Assembly: GCA_947476695.1 (NCBI GenBank)
Contig: CANJRD010000010.1
Coordinates: 62,001 to 126,000, forward strand
DNA from: Rhodospirillaceae bacterium
GTDB taxonomy: Bacteria > Pseudomonadota > Alphaproteobacteria > Rhodospirillales > Rhodospirillaceae
Length of the DNA stretch: 64,000 bases
Reading direction: 5' to 3'
Part shown: positions 47,221 through 55,313 of the stretch, one piece after another
How positions within the stretch are numbered: position 1 is the first letter of the stretch
Layout: each line of letters starts with the position of its first letter
Made by a program: the position numbers and the translations under genes
Notes under the pieces: generated by a model
Database searches by the model: none
The model's input: only the letters and a program-made list of their open reading frames with translations
What the model was told of the DNA's origin: nothing

Positions 47221-47295
47221 TAGAAGTCCTACAGAATGATTCGCTGATCAACGCCGGCGGAAGGCCGGTGTCGCAAAAATAAGGCGTCGCGAAAC

Positions 47296-48123
47296 TTAGG
47301 CGCCGGGCCACAGAACCATCTGCTCGCGCGCCACGATCGTGCCGATCCACGTATTGCGCGCTTCGATCTCGAGCTGGCGCATGAAGTCGTCGTCGTGGTC
47401 GGGGTCGTGATGGAAGATCGCGAACTGCTTAACGTTGGCGGCGCGGCAAATCCGTACGCCTTCCTGCCATGTCGAGTGCCCCCACCCGACTTTCGCGGCG
47501 AATTCGCTGTCGGTGTAGGTGCTGTCGTAGATCACCAGATCCGCGCCCTCGATGAACGCGAGAACGGTTTCATCCAGCTTGCCCGGACGATGCTCGGTGT
47601 CGGTGACGTAGCAGACCGACTTGCCGCCGTGGCTGATGCGATAGCCCGTCGCGCCATTCGGATGATTGAGCGGCGCGGTGCGGACTTCGGCCCCGCCATC
47701 CAGCTTCCAGCGATCGCCGGCCGTAAAATCTTTGAATTCCAGTTCGGCCTGCAGCGCCTCGAGCGGCACCGGGAACAGCGGATTGGCCATCTGGCTCGCG
47801 AGCACGTTCTCGATGCCGCCATGGTCCTGAAGATGACCGGCGCAGATCGTGAAGTGCGAATTCGCCATGAACGCCGGCCCGAAGAACGGAAACCCGTTGA
47901 TGTGGTCCCAATGCGTGTGGGTCAACAGCAGGTTGCCGCGCTTGACCTTATCGCGCAGGAATTCCTGGCCAAGATTTCGGATGCCGGTTCCCGCATCGAG
48001 GATCACGCGCTCGTCGCCGGCGAATACTTCGATACAGCTCGTATTGCCGCCGTAGACCACGTGTTGCGGGGACGGACAGGCGATGCTACCGCGCACACCC
48101 CAGAATTTTACAGCAAGCGTCAT
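47296..48123 (-). CDS. Metallo-beta-lactamase fold hydrolase
   Basis: The 275-residue protein begins VKFWGVRGSIACPSPQHVVYGGNTSCIEV, the start of the RNase-Z/PhnP-like MBL group. The zinc block is LLTHTHWDHINGFPFF and the later ligands are in YVTDTEHRPGKLD, IYDSTYTD and FHHDPDHDDDFM. Proteins of this type are phosphodiesterases or are linked to signalling, but this clade lacks a known substrate. It is cytoplasmic by sequence. Divergent from the 2-hydroxyacid dehydrogenase with a 215-base gap. Confidence 0.9.
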   Translation of the reverse strand: MTLAVKFWGVRGSIACPSPQHVVYGGNTSCIEVFAGDERVILDAGTGIRNLGQEFLRDKVKRGNLLLTHTHWDHINGFPFFGPAFMANSHFTICAGHLQDHGGIENVLASQMANPLFPVPLEALQAELEFKDFTAGDRWKLDGGAEVRTAPLNHPNGATGYRISHGGKSVCYVTDTEHRPGKLDETVLAFIEGADLVIYDSTYTDSEFAAKVGWGHSTWQEGVRICRAANVKQFAIFHHDPDHDDDFMRQLEIEARNTWIGTIVAREQMVLWPGA

Positions 48124-48338
48124 CAGCCTCTTTCCCAGTCCATACGCGACCGTAGCCTTCCGCCGCGCAGAGACTTAGCCCCAATGACCGTCAGACAGAA
48201 TCCCCGAAATCCCCGTGAGAGATCAAGCACTAAGTCTATCCCGTCCAATTACGACTTGAACAGGTCCCTACTAGTCCTTCCCGCACCTTACCAACCGCCG
48301 CCGCCGGTGCTAGGGCTACAAGCAAAGGGGTCGAAACC

Positions 48339-49295
48339 ATGTCCAAGCCGCTGATTGCCGTAACCCGCCGCCTTCCGCCCGCCTGCGAGCAGCGCTTGGC
48401 GAACCACTACGAGGCACGACCCGGACGCGACGAAGGATCATTCAGCCGTGAACAATTGCTGGCCCATGGCGCCGGGGCCGATGGCCTGATCGTCACCCCC
48501 GCCGAGGTCTGCGATGCCGGCCTTATCAACGCCTTGCCCAGGTCGATAAAACTCATTTCAACCGTCTCGGTCGGTTATGAGCACATTGATCTCGACGCGG
48601 CCCGCCAGCGCGGCCTGCGCGTGACCAACACTCCCGATGTGCTGACCGACGCCACTGCGGATATCGCCTTGCTGCTGCTGCTGGGCGCCAGCCGACGCGC
48701 GACTGAAGGCGACCGCATCTTGCGCGAGGGCCGCTGGCCTGGCCTGCGGCCGACGTTCCTGCTCGGCAATCAGATCACCGGCAAACGCCTGGGCATCCTT
48801 GGCATGGGACGGATCGGCGCTGCCTTCGCACGCCGTGCCCAGGCCTGCGGCATGCAGGTCCTCTATCACAATCGAAAGCCCGCCGCGGACTCGGCCGGGG
48901 CGACGTATTGCGGGTCGTTGGAATACTTACTGGCGCAAAGCGACGTCTTGTCGCTGCACGCGCCCCTGACCCCGGAGACAAAGAACATCCTCAACGCGGC
49001 CCGGCTTGCGCTGCTGCCGCAGGGAGCGATCGTCATCAATACGGCGCGTGGCGGTCTCGTCGACGACGACGCCCTCATCGCCGCGCTGAAGTCGGGCCAG
49101 GTCGGGTCGGCAGGGCTCGACGTGTTCGCCGGCGAGCCGCAACTCCATCCCGGCTACCTCACGCTGCCGAACGTGATGCTGCTGCCGCACCTCGGCAGCG
49201 CCACCCTGGAGACACGGACAGCCATGGGCATGCTCGCCATCGACAATGTCGATGCCGTAATCGGCGGCCGCGAGCCGCCGCATCCAGTCGCTTAA
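48339..49295 (+). CDS. D-2-hydroxyacid dehydrogenase (glyoxylate/hydroxypyruvate reductase type)
   Basis: The 318-residue enzyme reduces a 2-oxoacid such as glyoxylate or hydroxypyruvate. The NAD(P) site is LGILGMGRIGAAFARRAQACG followed by YHNRKPA, whose Arg favours NADPH. The catalytic Arg, Glu and His are in NTARGGLVDDDAL, DVFAGEPQLHPGYL and LLPHLGSATLETR. The ATG at 48339 has AAAGGGG eight bases upstream. It ends nine bases before the convergent gcrA stop. Confidence 0.93.
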   Translation: MSKPLIAVTRRLPPACEQRLANHYEARPGRDEGSFSREQLLAHGAGADGLIVTPAEVCDAGLINALPRSIKLISTVSVGYEHIDLDAARQRGLRVTNTPDVLTDATADIALLLLLGASRRATEGDRILREGRWPGLRPTFLLGNQITGKRLGILGMGRIGAAFARRAQACGMQVLYHNRKPAADSAGATYCGSLEYLLAQSDVLSLHAPLTPETKNILNAARLALLPQGAIVINTARGGLVDDDALIAALKSGQVGSAGLDVFAGEPQLHPGYLTLPNVMLLPHLGSATLETRTAMGMLAIDNVDAVIGGREPPHPVA

Positions 49296-49304
49296 GAAAT
49301 TAGA

Positions 49305-49691
49305 TTAAGCGGCGTCTTCCGTGTTGCGGGAGGGTTTGTTCGACCCGACGTAGGCCGTCGCGCAATGCTCAAGGCAATACGGCTTGCTCGGATAGACGGG
49401 CTTACCGCAGAAGCGGAAATCCTCGTGCTTCGGATCGCCGATGGGCCAGCGGCAGGTCTGTGAAGACAAATCGGTGAGCGTGAACACGCGCACTTCTTGC
49501 TGCTTCTTCGGTTCCGGGGTGGCGCGCGTCGGCCGTTTAATCGGCGACGGACGGCCCTTCAGGCCGAGGCGGTGCGCTTTGCCCACCACCGCGTTCTTCG
49601 AAATTCCGAGCCGCTTGCCAATCTCACCCGTGGTGAGACCTTCGGCCCACAACTTCTTCAAACGATTGATTTTCTCGTCGTTCCAGCTCAT
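49305..49691 (-). CDS. gcrA: Cell-cycle regulator GcrA
   Basis: GcrA binds methylated GANTC sites with sigma70 and controls S-phase genes in alphaproteobacteria. The ATG at 49689-49691 with AGGAC six bases upstream gives 128 residues. The N-terminal helix-turn-helix MSWNDEKINRLKKLWAEGLTTGEIGKRLGISKNAVVGKAHRLGL is the family signature. The C-terminal sigma-contact domain has the Cys-rich TCRWPIGDPKHEDFRFCGKP and YCLEHC. No GANTC site was seen in its own upstream gap (49692-49882). Its neighbours are DUF1491 upstream and a convergent dehydrogenase. Confidence 0.96.
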   Translation of the reverse strand: MSWNDEKINRLKKLWAEGLTTGEIGKRLGISKNAVVGKAHRLGLKGRPSPIKRPTRATPEPKKQQEVRVFTLTDLSSQTCRWPIGDPKHEDFRFCGKPVYPSKPYCLEHCATAYVGSNKPSRNTEDAA

Positions 49692-49882
49692 CGCCGCCGT
49701 CCTTACGCCAATCGCTCTCGGCAAGGCTGATCACAGCCCCACCAGGTTCTCGGATACCCCGCGTACCCGCGAACCGCCCCTCCAAAATCCAGGATCAAAC
49801 CCCTCAAGCCCCGTGGACTTGGCCCTGTTGGCTGAGAAGTCAATTTAGCCGGGTGCTTACGAACTTGTCCACAGACGCCACG

Positions 49883-50224
49883 TCAGATTTCGACGATCGG
49901 CTCATCGAGAGAAAACTGTGCCTTGGGATCCTCGATCTCCAGGACCCACAGGTCGGGATCATAACCGTACTGCCGGGCCAGATAGGCATTCGCCTCCCGC
50001 TCGGGCACCGGCCCGCTCGCGCCGGCGCGCATCCACGCCGGCGACCCGTCGGCCTGGGTGACGCCGGAGAACACCTCACAGCCACCGGCGAAGCGGTTGA
50101 TCTTCAGAAACAGCGCCCCGGCCTCGACGTCACCCTTCCGGACCACGGCCGCCATAAGCCCCATGCCCGCGCAACGCCGTAGCCACGCCTGCACCCTGAG
50201 TTCTGTCTTGAGCCGGGGCGTCAC
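49883..50224 (-). CDS. DUF1491 family protein
   Basis: The GTG at 50222-50224 has GAAGGA about eight bases upstream and gives 113 residues beginning VTPRLKTELRVQAWLRRC, which matches family N-termini. The core MAAVVRKGDVEAGALFLKINRF and the tail DPDLWVLEIEDPKAQFSLDEPIVE are characteristic. It is a small cytoplasmic conserved protein of alphaproteobacteria with no known function. The open frame extends 16 codons further upstream without homology. Confidence 0.87.
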   Translation of the reverse strand: MTPRLKTELRVQAWLRRCAGMGLMAAVVRKGDVEAGALFLKINRFAGGCEVFSGVTQADGSPAWMRAGASGPVPEREANAYLARQYGYDPDLWVLEIEDPKAQFSLDEPIVEI

Positions 50225-50375
50225 CTGGGAATCCTTCGCCAAAAGCTCGCTTGAAGGCCGCCTCTTAAGCACTTGTTCATGCTAATGTAGAACCATGTAA
50301 TGGGGAGCAGTGGGTTGTCTCGACCTCGTTCCTACAGGACTTCATAGTCTTCCAACCACAGTCGCGGTCACCGCC

Positions 50376-51245
50376 ATGCTCGCAATTATCGGTCTCGTCG
50401 TCAGCTTCTCGATGGTCTTCGGCGGCTACATGCTGTCCGGCGGCGCCATAGAGGTTGTGCTCGACGCAATGCCGATCGAGATGATGACGATCTTGGGTGG
50501 CGCCGTCGGCGCGTTGGTCGTCGGCAACAGCGCCGATGTGCTCAAGGCGACTGTTAGCGGCGTAAAACAGGTCTTTCAAGGCCCGAAGTGGAATGAGCAA
50601 GACTTCAAGGACATGCTCTGCCTGCTCTTCACGATCACCAAGATGATCAAGTCCAAGGGCATTCTGGTGATCGAAAGCCACATCGAGAAGCCGGCCGAAA
50701 GCTCGATCTTCCAGAAGTATCCGCGCATCCTGCAAGATCACTTCGCGACCGACTTCATCTGCGACACCTTGCGCATGCTGTCGATGAACATGGACGACGC
50801 GCACCAAGTTTACGACGCCATGGAAAGCCAGCTGGAGAAGCATCACCATGAAAAGATGATGCCGCAGCACGGTCTGCAGAATATGGCTGACGGCCTGCCC
50901 GCCATCGGCATCGTCGCCGCGGTGCTGGGCGTCATCAAGACCATGGCCTCGGTGACCGAGCCGCCTGAAGTCCTGGGCGGCATGATCGGCCACGCGCTGG
51001 TCGGAACCTTCCTCGGCGTGTTCCTCGCCTACCTCATCGTCGGCCCGTTCGCGGTGCGACTGAAGAGCGTGCTGGACGAGGAGCACCAGTTCTACCTAAT
51101 CATCCGCGACGTGCTGGTCGCCCACCTGAACGGCAACGCGCCGCAGGTCTCCGTCGAGATCGGCCGCGGTAGCGTCCCGAGCAAAATGCAGCCGTCGTTC
51201 TTCGAACTGGAAGAAGCCCTCAATTCGGCTGCGGACGCCGCCTAA
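50376..51245 (+). CDS. motA: Flagellar motor stator protein MotA
   Basis: MotA with MotB makes the proton-driven stator. The ATG at 50376 gives 289 residues starting MLAIIGLVVSFSMVFGGYMLSGG, the family start. A GTG at 50310 would add a non-conserved tail. Four membrane helices are seen, with the cytoplasmic loop ITKMIKSKGILVIESHIEKPAESSIFQKYP carrying the charged residues that touch FliG. The proton-path Pro is in DGLPAIGIVAAVLGVIKTM. motB is not adjacent, and no other flagellar gene is in the window. Confidence 0.94.
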   Translation: MLAIIGLVVSFSMVFGGYMLSGGAIEVVLDAMPIEMMTILGGAVGALVVGNSADVLKATVSGVKQVFQGPKWNEQDFKDMLCLLFTITKMIKSKGILVIESHIEKPAESSIFQKYPRILQDHFATDFICDTLRMLSMNMDDAHQVYDAMESQLEKHHHEKMMPQHGLQNMADGLPAIGIVAAVLGVIKTMASVTEPPEVLGGMIGHALVGTFLGVFLAYLIVGPFAVRLKSVLDEEHQFYLIIRDVLVAHLNGNAPQVSVEIGRGSVPSKMQPSFFELEEALNSAADAA

Positions 51246-51291
51246 GGCGGAAACAAATACTCGCCGGCCATATCTAGCCTCACCCTGTCCG

Positions 51292-51309
51292 CTTAGACTT
51301 TAGTCTAAG
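51292..51309. promoter_or_regulatory. Perfect 18-bp inverted repeat upstream of the sigma gene
   Basis: CTTAGACTTTAGTCTAAG is fully self-complementary (8-2-8). Related half-sites GCTTAGGG and CGTCTAAAC lie within the next 60 bases (51321-51366). It sits 47 bases after the motA stop and 154 bases before the sigma gene. It lacks a T-run and GC content, so it is a better operator than a terminator. The binding protein is unknown. Confidence 0.6.
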
Positions 51310-51398
51310 TCGCTGGTGCGCTTAGGGAATTGGCGCATAACCGCCGATTGCAACCTTTCGTCTAAACCACGCGTTGGTCAATATATGTGGTAGCGCCG

Positions 51399-51423
51399 GG
51401 AACAAATCCCCTGCTCCCGCATT
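51399..51423 (+). promoter_or_regulatory. EcfG-type promoter (GGAAC-N16-CATT)
   Basis: GGAAC at 51399-51403 and CATT at 51420-51423 are separated by 16 bases. The alphaproteobacterial general-stress consensus is GGAAC-N16/17-CGTT, so there is one mismatch. It lies about 40 bases before the sigma-factor start, the right distance for autoregulation by an EcfG-type sigma. Confidence 0.6.
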
Positions 51424-51462
51424 AGGACCACACTAGTTACTGAACGTCGCGTGGAGGGCACT

Positions 51463-52053
51463 ATGACCGCTATGTCTAAGGTGGACGATTTCCAGAAGCT
51501 GTTGATCGATACGCTGCCTCGTCTTCGGGCTTATGCGATCACGCTGACCCGCGAGCGTTCCTCCGCTGAAGACTTGGTCCAGCAGACCGCGGTGCAGGCT
51601 CTTCGCGCCCGCGAGCAGTTCCAGATGGGCACCAATTTCACGGGCTGGATCTATCGGATCCTGCGCAACAACTACATCAGCTCCAAGCGTCGTTCGCACC
51701 GCACGCCGGTCTGCATGGACGATATGCCGGAAGACACTTTCTCCCGCGCTGGTGACCAGGAGGACAAGGTCCTCACCCAGCAGGTCGTGAAGGCCATGGA
51801 CAAGCTGCAGGAATCGCAGCGCGAAGTCCTGATCCTGATCTGCGCCGGCGGTCTCAGCTATGAGGAAGCAGCCGAGACGCTGCAGTGCTCGGTTGGCACC
51901 GTGAAGAGCCGTCTGTGGCGCGCGCGTCGCCAGATGGAAATCCTGATCATGGGCCGCGCCAGCGACAGCGACGAAGCCGTCGCGGACGCTTCGACCGAAG
52001 ACCGCCGCAGCAGCCGCAAGGCCGCGACCGCGTCGAGCGACCTGCACGCGTAA
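51463..52053 (+). CDS. ECF sigma factor, EcfG-like
   Basis: This 196-residue sigma-70-family factor starts at ATG 51463 with GGAGGG five bases upstream. Region 2 is LPRLRAYAITLTRERSSAEDLVQQTAVQALRAREQFQMGTNFTGWIYRILRNNYISSKRR. Region 4 is LQESQREVLILICAGGLSYEEAAETLQCSVGTVKSRLWRARRQM. The GTNFTGWIYRILRN wording and CSVGTVKSR fit the EcfG (ECF15) general-stress group. NepR and PhyR genes are not next to it. A GGAAC-type promoter and an inverted repeat lie upstream. The Ser/Ala-rich tail (~155-196) is probably disordered. Confidence 0.88.
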   Translation: MTAMSKVDDFQKLLIDTLPRLRAYAITLTRERSSAEDLVQQTAVQALRAREQFQMGTNFTGWIYRILRNNYISSKRRSHRTPVCMDDMPEDTFSRAGDQEDKVLTQQVVKAMDKLQESQREVLILICAGGLSYEEAAETLQCSVGTVKSRLWRARRQMEILIMGRASDSDEAVADASTEDRRSSRKAATASSDLHA

Positions 52054-52079
52054 TTACGACCTAACTGCACCTCTTTTTG

Positions 52080-52106
52080 CCGCGCCGGCTTGATCAGTCG
52101 GCGCGG
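52080..52106 (+). terminator. Hairpin after the sigma gene, probable terminator
   Basis: CCGCGCCG and CGGCGCGG form a perfect eight-base-pair GC stem around an 11-base loop. TTAAGCTTTATTAAG follows, which is T-rich but broken. It starts 26 bases after the stop codon. The following TTAA-N6-TTAA is one base short of a CtrA site. Confidence 0.6.
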
Positions 52107-52218
52107 TTAAGCTTTATTAAGCGCTTGAACACTTAGGGGTGGCACCTTTCCACGCCTGCGTTAGCATGGCTCTTGATTTAGTTCGTGGTCGATACCAAAG
52201 TGCTGGGACAGTCGGCGA

Positions 52219-53274
52219 ATGCCAGTGGATTCCCCCGTGCACATCGCGCCACGTCATAGCCAGATCGCAAGTCCAATCATGGACAGCGATATGGACTTTC
52301 TCTTCGTCCTGCCGCTGAGCGTGATTCCGTTCGCGACCGAGACGCTGCGCGGCTCGCGCCTGATCAAGAACCATCACATGCAGAGCGTTGTCGAACTGTA
52401 TGCGGAAAAAGGCATGGGCTCGGGGCAGATCGACGTCCACGATCTTCCCACGCACTTCAATTGGCGCAACGCCGCGCACGGTGACTACAACATCCTGCGC
52501 AAGCTGGCCGACATGCCGAGTTTCGACGTCTATTCGCTGCGCCGGTCGCTGCGTGCGCTGGAAGTGCCGGTGAACAACTTCAGCGAACTGCGGCTGAGCG
52601 ATCAGAAGAACAAAGAACTCACCGGCTACATGCAGCGCTTCACGATGCCGCTGATCAAAGAGATTTACGGCGCCGACGCGCAGGACGTGACGCGGTTCGA
52701 GGACCTCGTCCACCTCTTCAACGATCCCGACGTGAAGAAGGCCCTCGCGCGGCTGCGGCAGATGGCCGACAAGCTGGGCGTCTCCATCGATCAGATCCCG
52801 CGCTTCATTGAGGATTACGGCGACATTTTCCTGTCGCTCTCCTACTACAACAACTGCCTCGATCGCCTGGAGCCGCTGCTGCACAACTTCTCAGCCGCCG
52901 CTACCGACATGCGCAAGTCGATGCAGGTGCGCAACGACCGCAATCTGCTGGCGGAACTCGAGCGGCAGGAGAAAATGCTGGCGGGTCTCGTGAACTTCCT
53001 CAAGCACATGTTCTCGGAGTTCGAGGCGATGTCGCGCGATCTTTGGAGCAACCTGTCAGCCTCGAAGTTCGAGCAGGTGCGCGAGTACATCGAAAGCGTT
53101 CAGGTGAAGGTCGGCAGCGTGCTGTGCGGCCTCACGGTCAAGATGAACGCCTGGACCGCAAATTTTTCCATCCCGACTGTCGGCGGTCCTGCCGCACGCG
53201 GCGAATTCATCATGACCCAGATGCGTCCCGGCATGAACGAACTGGTTGCCATCGCGCGCGGCCAGACCCTCTAA
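52219..53274 (+). CDS. Conserved-looking helical protein of unknown function
   Basis: The 351-residue protein is not recognised. It has no signal peptide or clear membrane helix apart from a mildly hydrophobic N-terminal stretch MDFLFVLPLSVIPFATETL. The rest is mostly charged helix: FEDLVHLFNDPDVKKALARLRQMADKL, LERQEKMLAGLVNFLKHMFSEFEAM and SKFEQVREYIESVQVKVGSVLCGLTVKMN. It could be a coiled-coil scaffold or regulator. The start at 52219 has GGGACAG nine bases upstream; 52279 (MDSDMDF) is an alternative. It follows the EcfG-like sigma gene after 165 bases. Its stop overlaps the convergent OsmC stop by four bases. Confidence 0.8.
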   Translation: MPVDSPVHIAPRHSQIASPIMDSDMDFLFVLPLSVIPFATETLRGSRLIKNHHMQSVVELYAEKGMGSGQIDVHDLPTHFNWRNAAHGDYNILRKLADMPSFDVYSLRRSLRALEVPVNNFSELRLSDQKNKELTGYMQRFTMPLIKEIYGADAQDVTRFEDLVHLFNDPDVKKALARLRQMADKLGVSIDQIPRFIEDYGDIFLSLSYYNNCLDRLEPLLHNFSAAATDMRKSMQVRNDRNLLAELERQEKMLAGLVNFLKHMFSEFEAMSRDLWSNLSASKFEQVREYIESVQVKVGSVLCGLTVKMNAWTANFSIPTVGGPAARGEFIMTQMRPGMNELVAIARGQTL

Positions 53275-53711
53275 GCAATCAGCTTGCTGCGGATCTTGAT
53301 TTCACCGGTCAGCGTCTTGTGGACCGGACACTTGTCAGCGATCTCCAGCAGACGCGCGCGCGTCGCATCGTCCAGATCGCCCTCCAGCGTGATCTCGCGG
53401 AAGATCTCCTCCACCTGCCCGTCCTTGCTGACGCAATCCGTGCAGTCGGCGGCACTGAGTTTGTGATGCGACAGGTGCACGTGCACATTCTTCAGCGGTA
53501 TCTGCTTTCGGTCGGCGTACATGCGCAACGTCATCGCCGTGCAGGCGCCCAAGGCCGCGAGCAACACCTCGTGAGGACGCGGCCCTAAGTCGTTGCCGCC
53601 GACCTCTGTCGGCTCGTCAGCCAGAAAGGTATTCGGCCCGACCGAAATTTCGACCGCGTACTTGCCGCGACCGGCTTCCTTTACGTCCACGGTTTCGGCG
53701 CGTTCGGTCAT
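53271..53711 (-). CDS. OsmC-family peroxiredoxin-like protein (YhfA type)
   Basis: The ATG at 53709-53711 with AAGGAA seven bases upstream gives 146 residues. The two redox Cys of the OsmC/Ohr fold are in LAALGACTAMTLRMYADRK and ADKCPVHKTLTGEIKI. A further Cys pair (AADCTDCVS) lies mid-way. Such proteins reduce organic peroxides with thiol donors in the cytoplasm. It is convergent with the unknown 351-residue gene and divergent from the NUDIX gene. Confidence 0.92.
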   Translation of the reverse strand: MTERAETVDVKEAGRGKYAVEISVGPNTFLADEPTEVGGNDLGPRPHEVLLAALGACTAMTLRMYADRKQIPLKNVHVHLSHHKLSAADCTDCVSKDGQVEEIFREITLEGDLDDATRARLLEIADKCPVHKTLTGEIKIRSKLIA

Positions 53712-53792
53712 GAGAGATTCCTTTTTCGGGGGCTTGCCGCCGCAAATCATATCTCTACAGTCCCGCCTCGCAAGCTATGACGAGGCCTCCCA

Positions 53793-54419
53793 ATGCCGGA
53801 ACCGCTGCCCGATCTTCGCGCCCCCTCCGAGGTCGACATCGTCTCGCGGAAGACCGTGTTTCGCGGCTATTTCCGCATCGATGAGTATGTTCTGCGTCAT
53901 GGCCGTTTCGACGGTGGCATGACAACGCCGATGTCGCGGGAGCTGTTCGAAAGGGGCCACGCGGCGGCGCTTCTGCCTTTCGATCCGTTACGCGACACCT
54001 TTGTGCTTTGCCAGCAGTTCCGCATCGGCGCCTATGCCGCCGGCATGGATGCCTGGCAGCTGGAATGCGTCGCCGGCATCATCGAAGAGGGCGAACAGCC
54101 CGACGAGGTCGTGCGGCGGGAAACCGTCGAGGAAGCCGGCTGCACGGTGCTGGATCTGATGCCGATCCAGCGCTATCTCGTCAGCCCCGGCGGCTGCTCG
54201 GAGAGTGTTTGGCTGTATCTCGGTCGCGTCTCCGCCGAGAACGCGGGCGGCATCTTCGGTTTGGCGGAAGAGCACGAACACATCCGCGTTTTCACCGCGA
54301 CATCGGCGCAGGTGCGACAGATGATGGACGCCGGTATGATCGAGAATGCGGCCACGCTTTTGTGCATGCAGTGGTTCTTCCTGAACCGAGACCGCATCCT
54401 GGCCGCGTGGAAAGCGTGA
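53793..54419 (+). CDS. nudF: ADP-ribose pyrophosphatase (NUDIX hydrolase)
   Basis: The 208-residue protein splits ADP-ribose or related sugar nucleotides to AMP. The Nudix box GIIEEGEQPDEVVRRETVEEAGC is complete, with the catalytic Glu cluster. The N-terminal swapped-strand segment (KTVFRGYFRIDEYVLRHGRFDGG) and the SPGGCSESVWLYLGRVS block are typical of the NudF/TrgB group. It begins a + strand run with a sulfurtransferase gene 13 bases later. Confidence 0.94.
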   Translation: MPEPLPDLRAPSEVDIVSRKTVFRGYFRIDEYVLRHGRFDGGMTTPMSRELFERGHAAALLPFDPLRDTFVLCQQFRIGAYAAGMDAWQLECVAGIIEEGEQPDEVVRRETVEEAGCTVLDLMPIQRYLVSPGGCSESVWLYLGRVSAENAGGIFGLAEEHEHIRVFTATSAQVRQMMDAGMIENAATLLCMQWFFLNRDRILAAWKA

Positions 54420-54432
54420 GGAGTATCTCAAG

Positions 54433-55299
54433 ATGAGCACCATCCCCGTCGAACCGCTGGTCACCACAGCCTGGCTGGCCGAGCACCTCACCCATCCCGG
54501 GCTGCGCATCGTCGATGCAAGCTACTTCGTGCCCGGCGGCGTCGATCCGGCGCGGCAGCAGTTCCACGATGGCCATATTCCCGGCGCCCAGTTTTTCGAC
54601 ATCAACCACGTCGCCGACGAAAACAATCCGAAAGACCACGCCTTCCCCAACGCCGAAACGTTTGCCGCCCGCGTCGGGGAACTCGGCATCGGCAATGGCC
54701 ACCGCGTGATCGCGTATGATCACATGGGCGGCGCCTGCGCGGCCGCGCGCGTGTGGTTCCTGTTCCGGGCCTTCGGTCATGCCAATGTTTCGGTGTTGAG
54801 TGGCGGACGCGCCGCGTGGCTCAAGGAAGGGCGACACGTGGAAACCGGGCCTGCGGCGAAGATCGCACCGGCGCGCTTCCAGCCGGCGGGACGCACACCG
54901 CCGGTGCGCAATCGCGACGCCGTGCAGGCCAACATCGCATCGCGCGACTTCCAGGTGCTGGATGCGCGGGCCGCCGCGCGCTTCCGGGGCGAAGTCGCGG
55001 AGCCACGCCCCGGACTGCGCAGCGGTCACATCCCCGGCAGCGCCAATCTCCCCTTCTCCGAGTTGTTCAACGCCGATACCATGACCTTCAAGTCGCCGGA
55101 GGAACTGCGAGCGCTGTTCGTGAAGGCCGGTATCGATCTCGATGCACCGCTGACCACGACCTGCGGATCGGGTGTCACCGCCTGCACGGTCGCACTTGGC
55201 GCCTATCTGATCGGCAAATCCGACGTCGAAATCTATGACGGCAGCTGGCTGGAATGGGGCGCCGACCCTGGCCTGCCGCTCGCTACCGGAACCAACTAA
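54433..55299 (+). CDS. sseA: 3-mercaptopyruvate/thiosulfate sulfurtransferase
   Basis: It moves sulfane sulfur from mercaptopyruvate or thiosulfate to acceptors. The 288-residue protein has two rhodanese domains. The first (~8-125) has lost its Cys, and the second (~155-285) has the active loop TTCGSGVTACTVAL. CGSGVTA is the usual loop of mercaptopyruvate sulfurtransferases. The hallmark DGHIPGAQFFDI and RSGHIPGSANLPF blocks are present. It sits between the NUDIX gene and the exported dinucleotide-binding protein. Confidence 0.94.
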   Translation: MSTIPVEPLVTTAWLAEHLTHPGLRIVDASYFVPGGVDPARQQFHDGHIPGAQFFDINHVADENNPKDHAFPNAETFAARVGELGIGNGHRVIAYDHMGGACAAARVWFLFRAFGHANVSVLSGGRAAWLKEGRHVETGPAAKIAPARFQPAGRTPPVRNRDAVQANIASRDFQVLDARAAARFRGEVAEPRPGLRSGHIPGSANLPFSELFNADTMTFKSPEELRALFVKAGIDLDAPLTTTCGSGVTACTVALGAYLIGKSDVEIYDGSWLEWGADPGLPLATGTN

Positions 55300-55313
55300 C
55301 TGGGAGCTTATCC

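Noticed and set aside
52107-52120. CtrA binding site (TTAA-N7-TTAA)
   Set aside because: The spacer is six bases, not seven, and the sequence directly follows a GC hairpin, so it is more likely the tail of a terminator.
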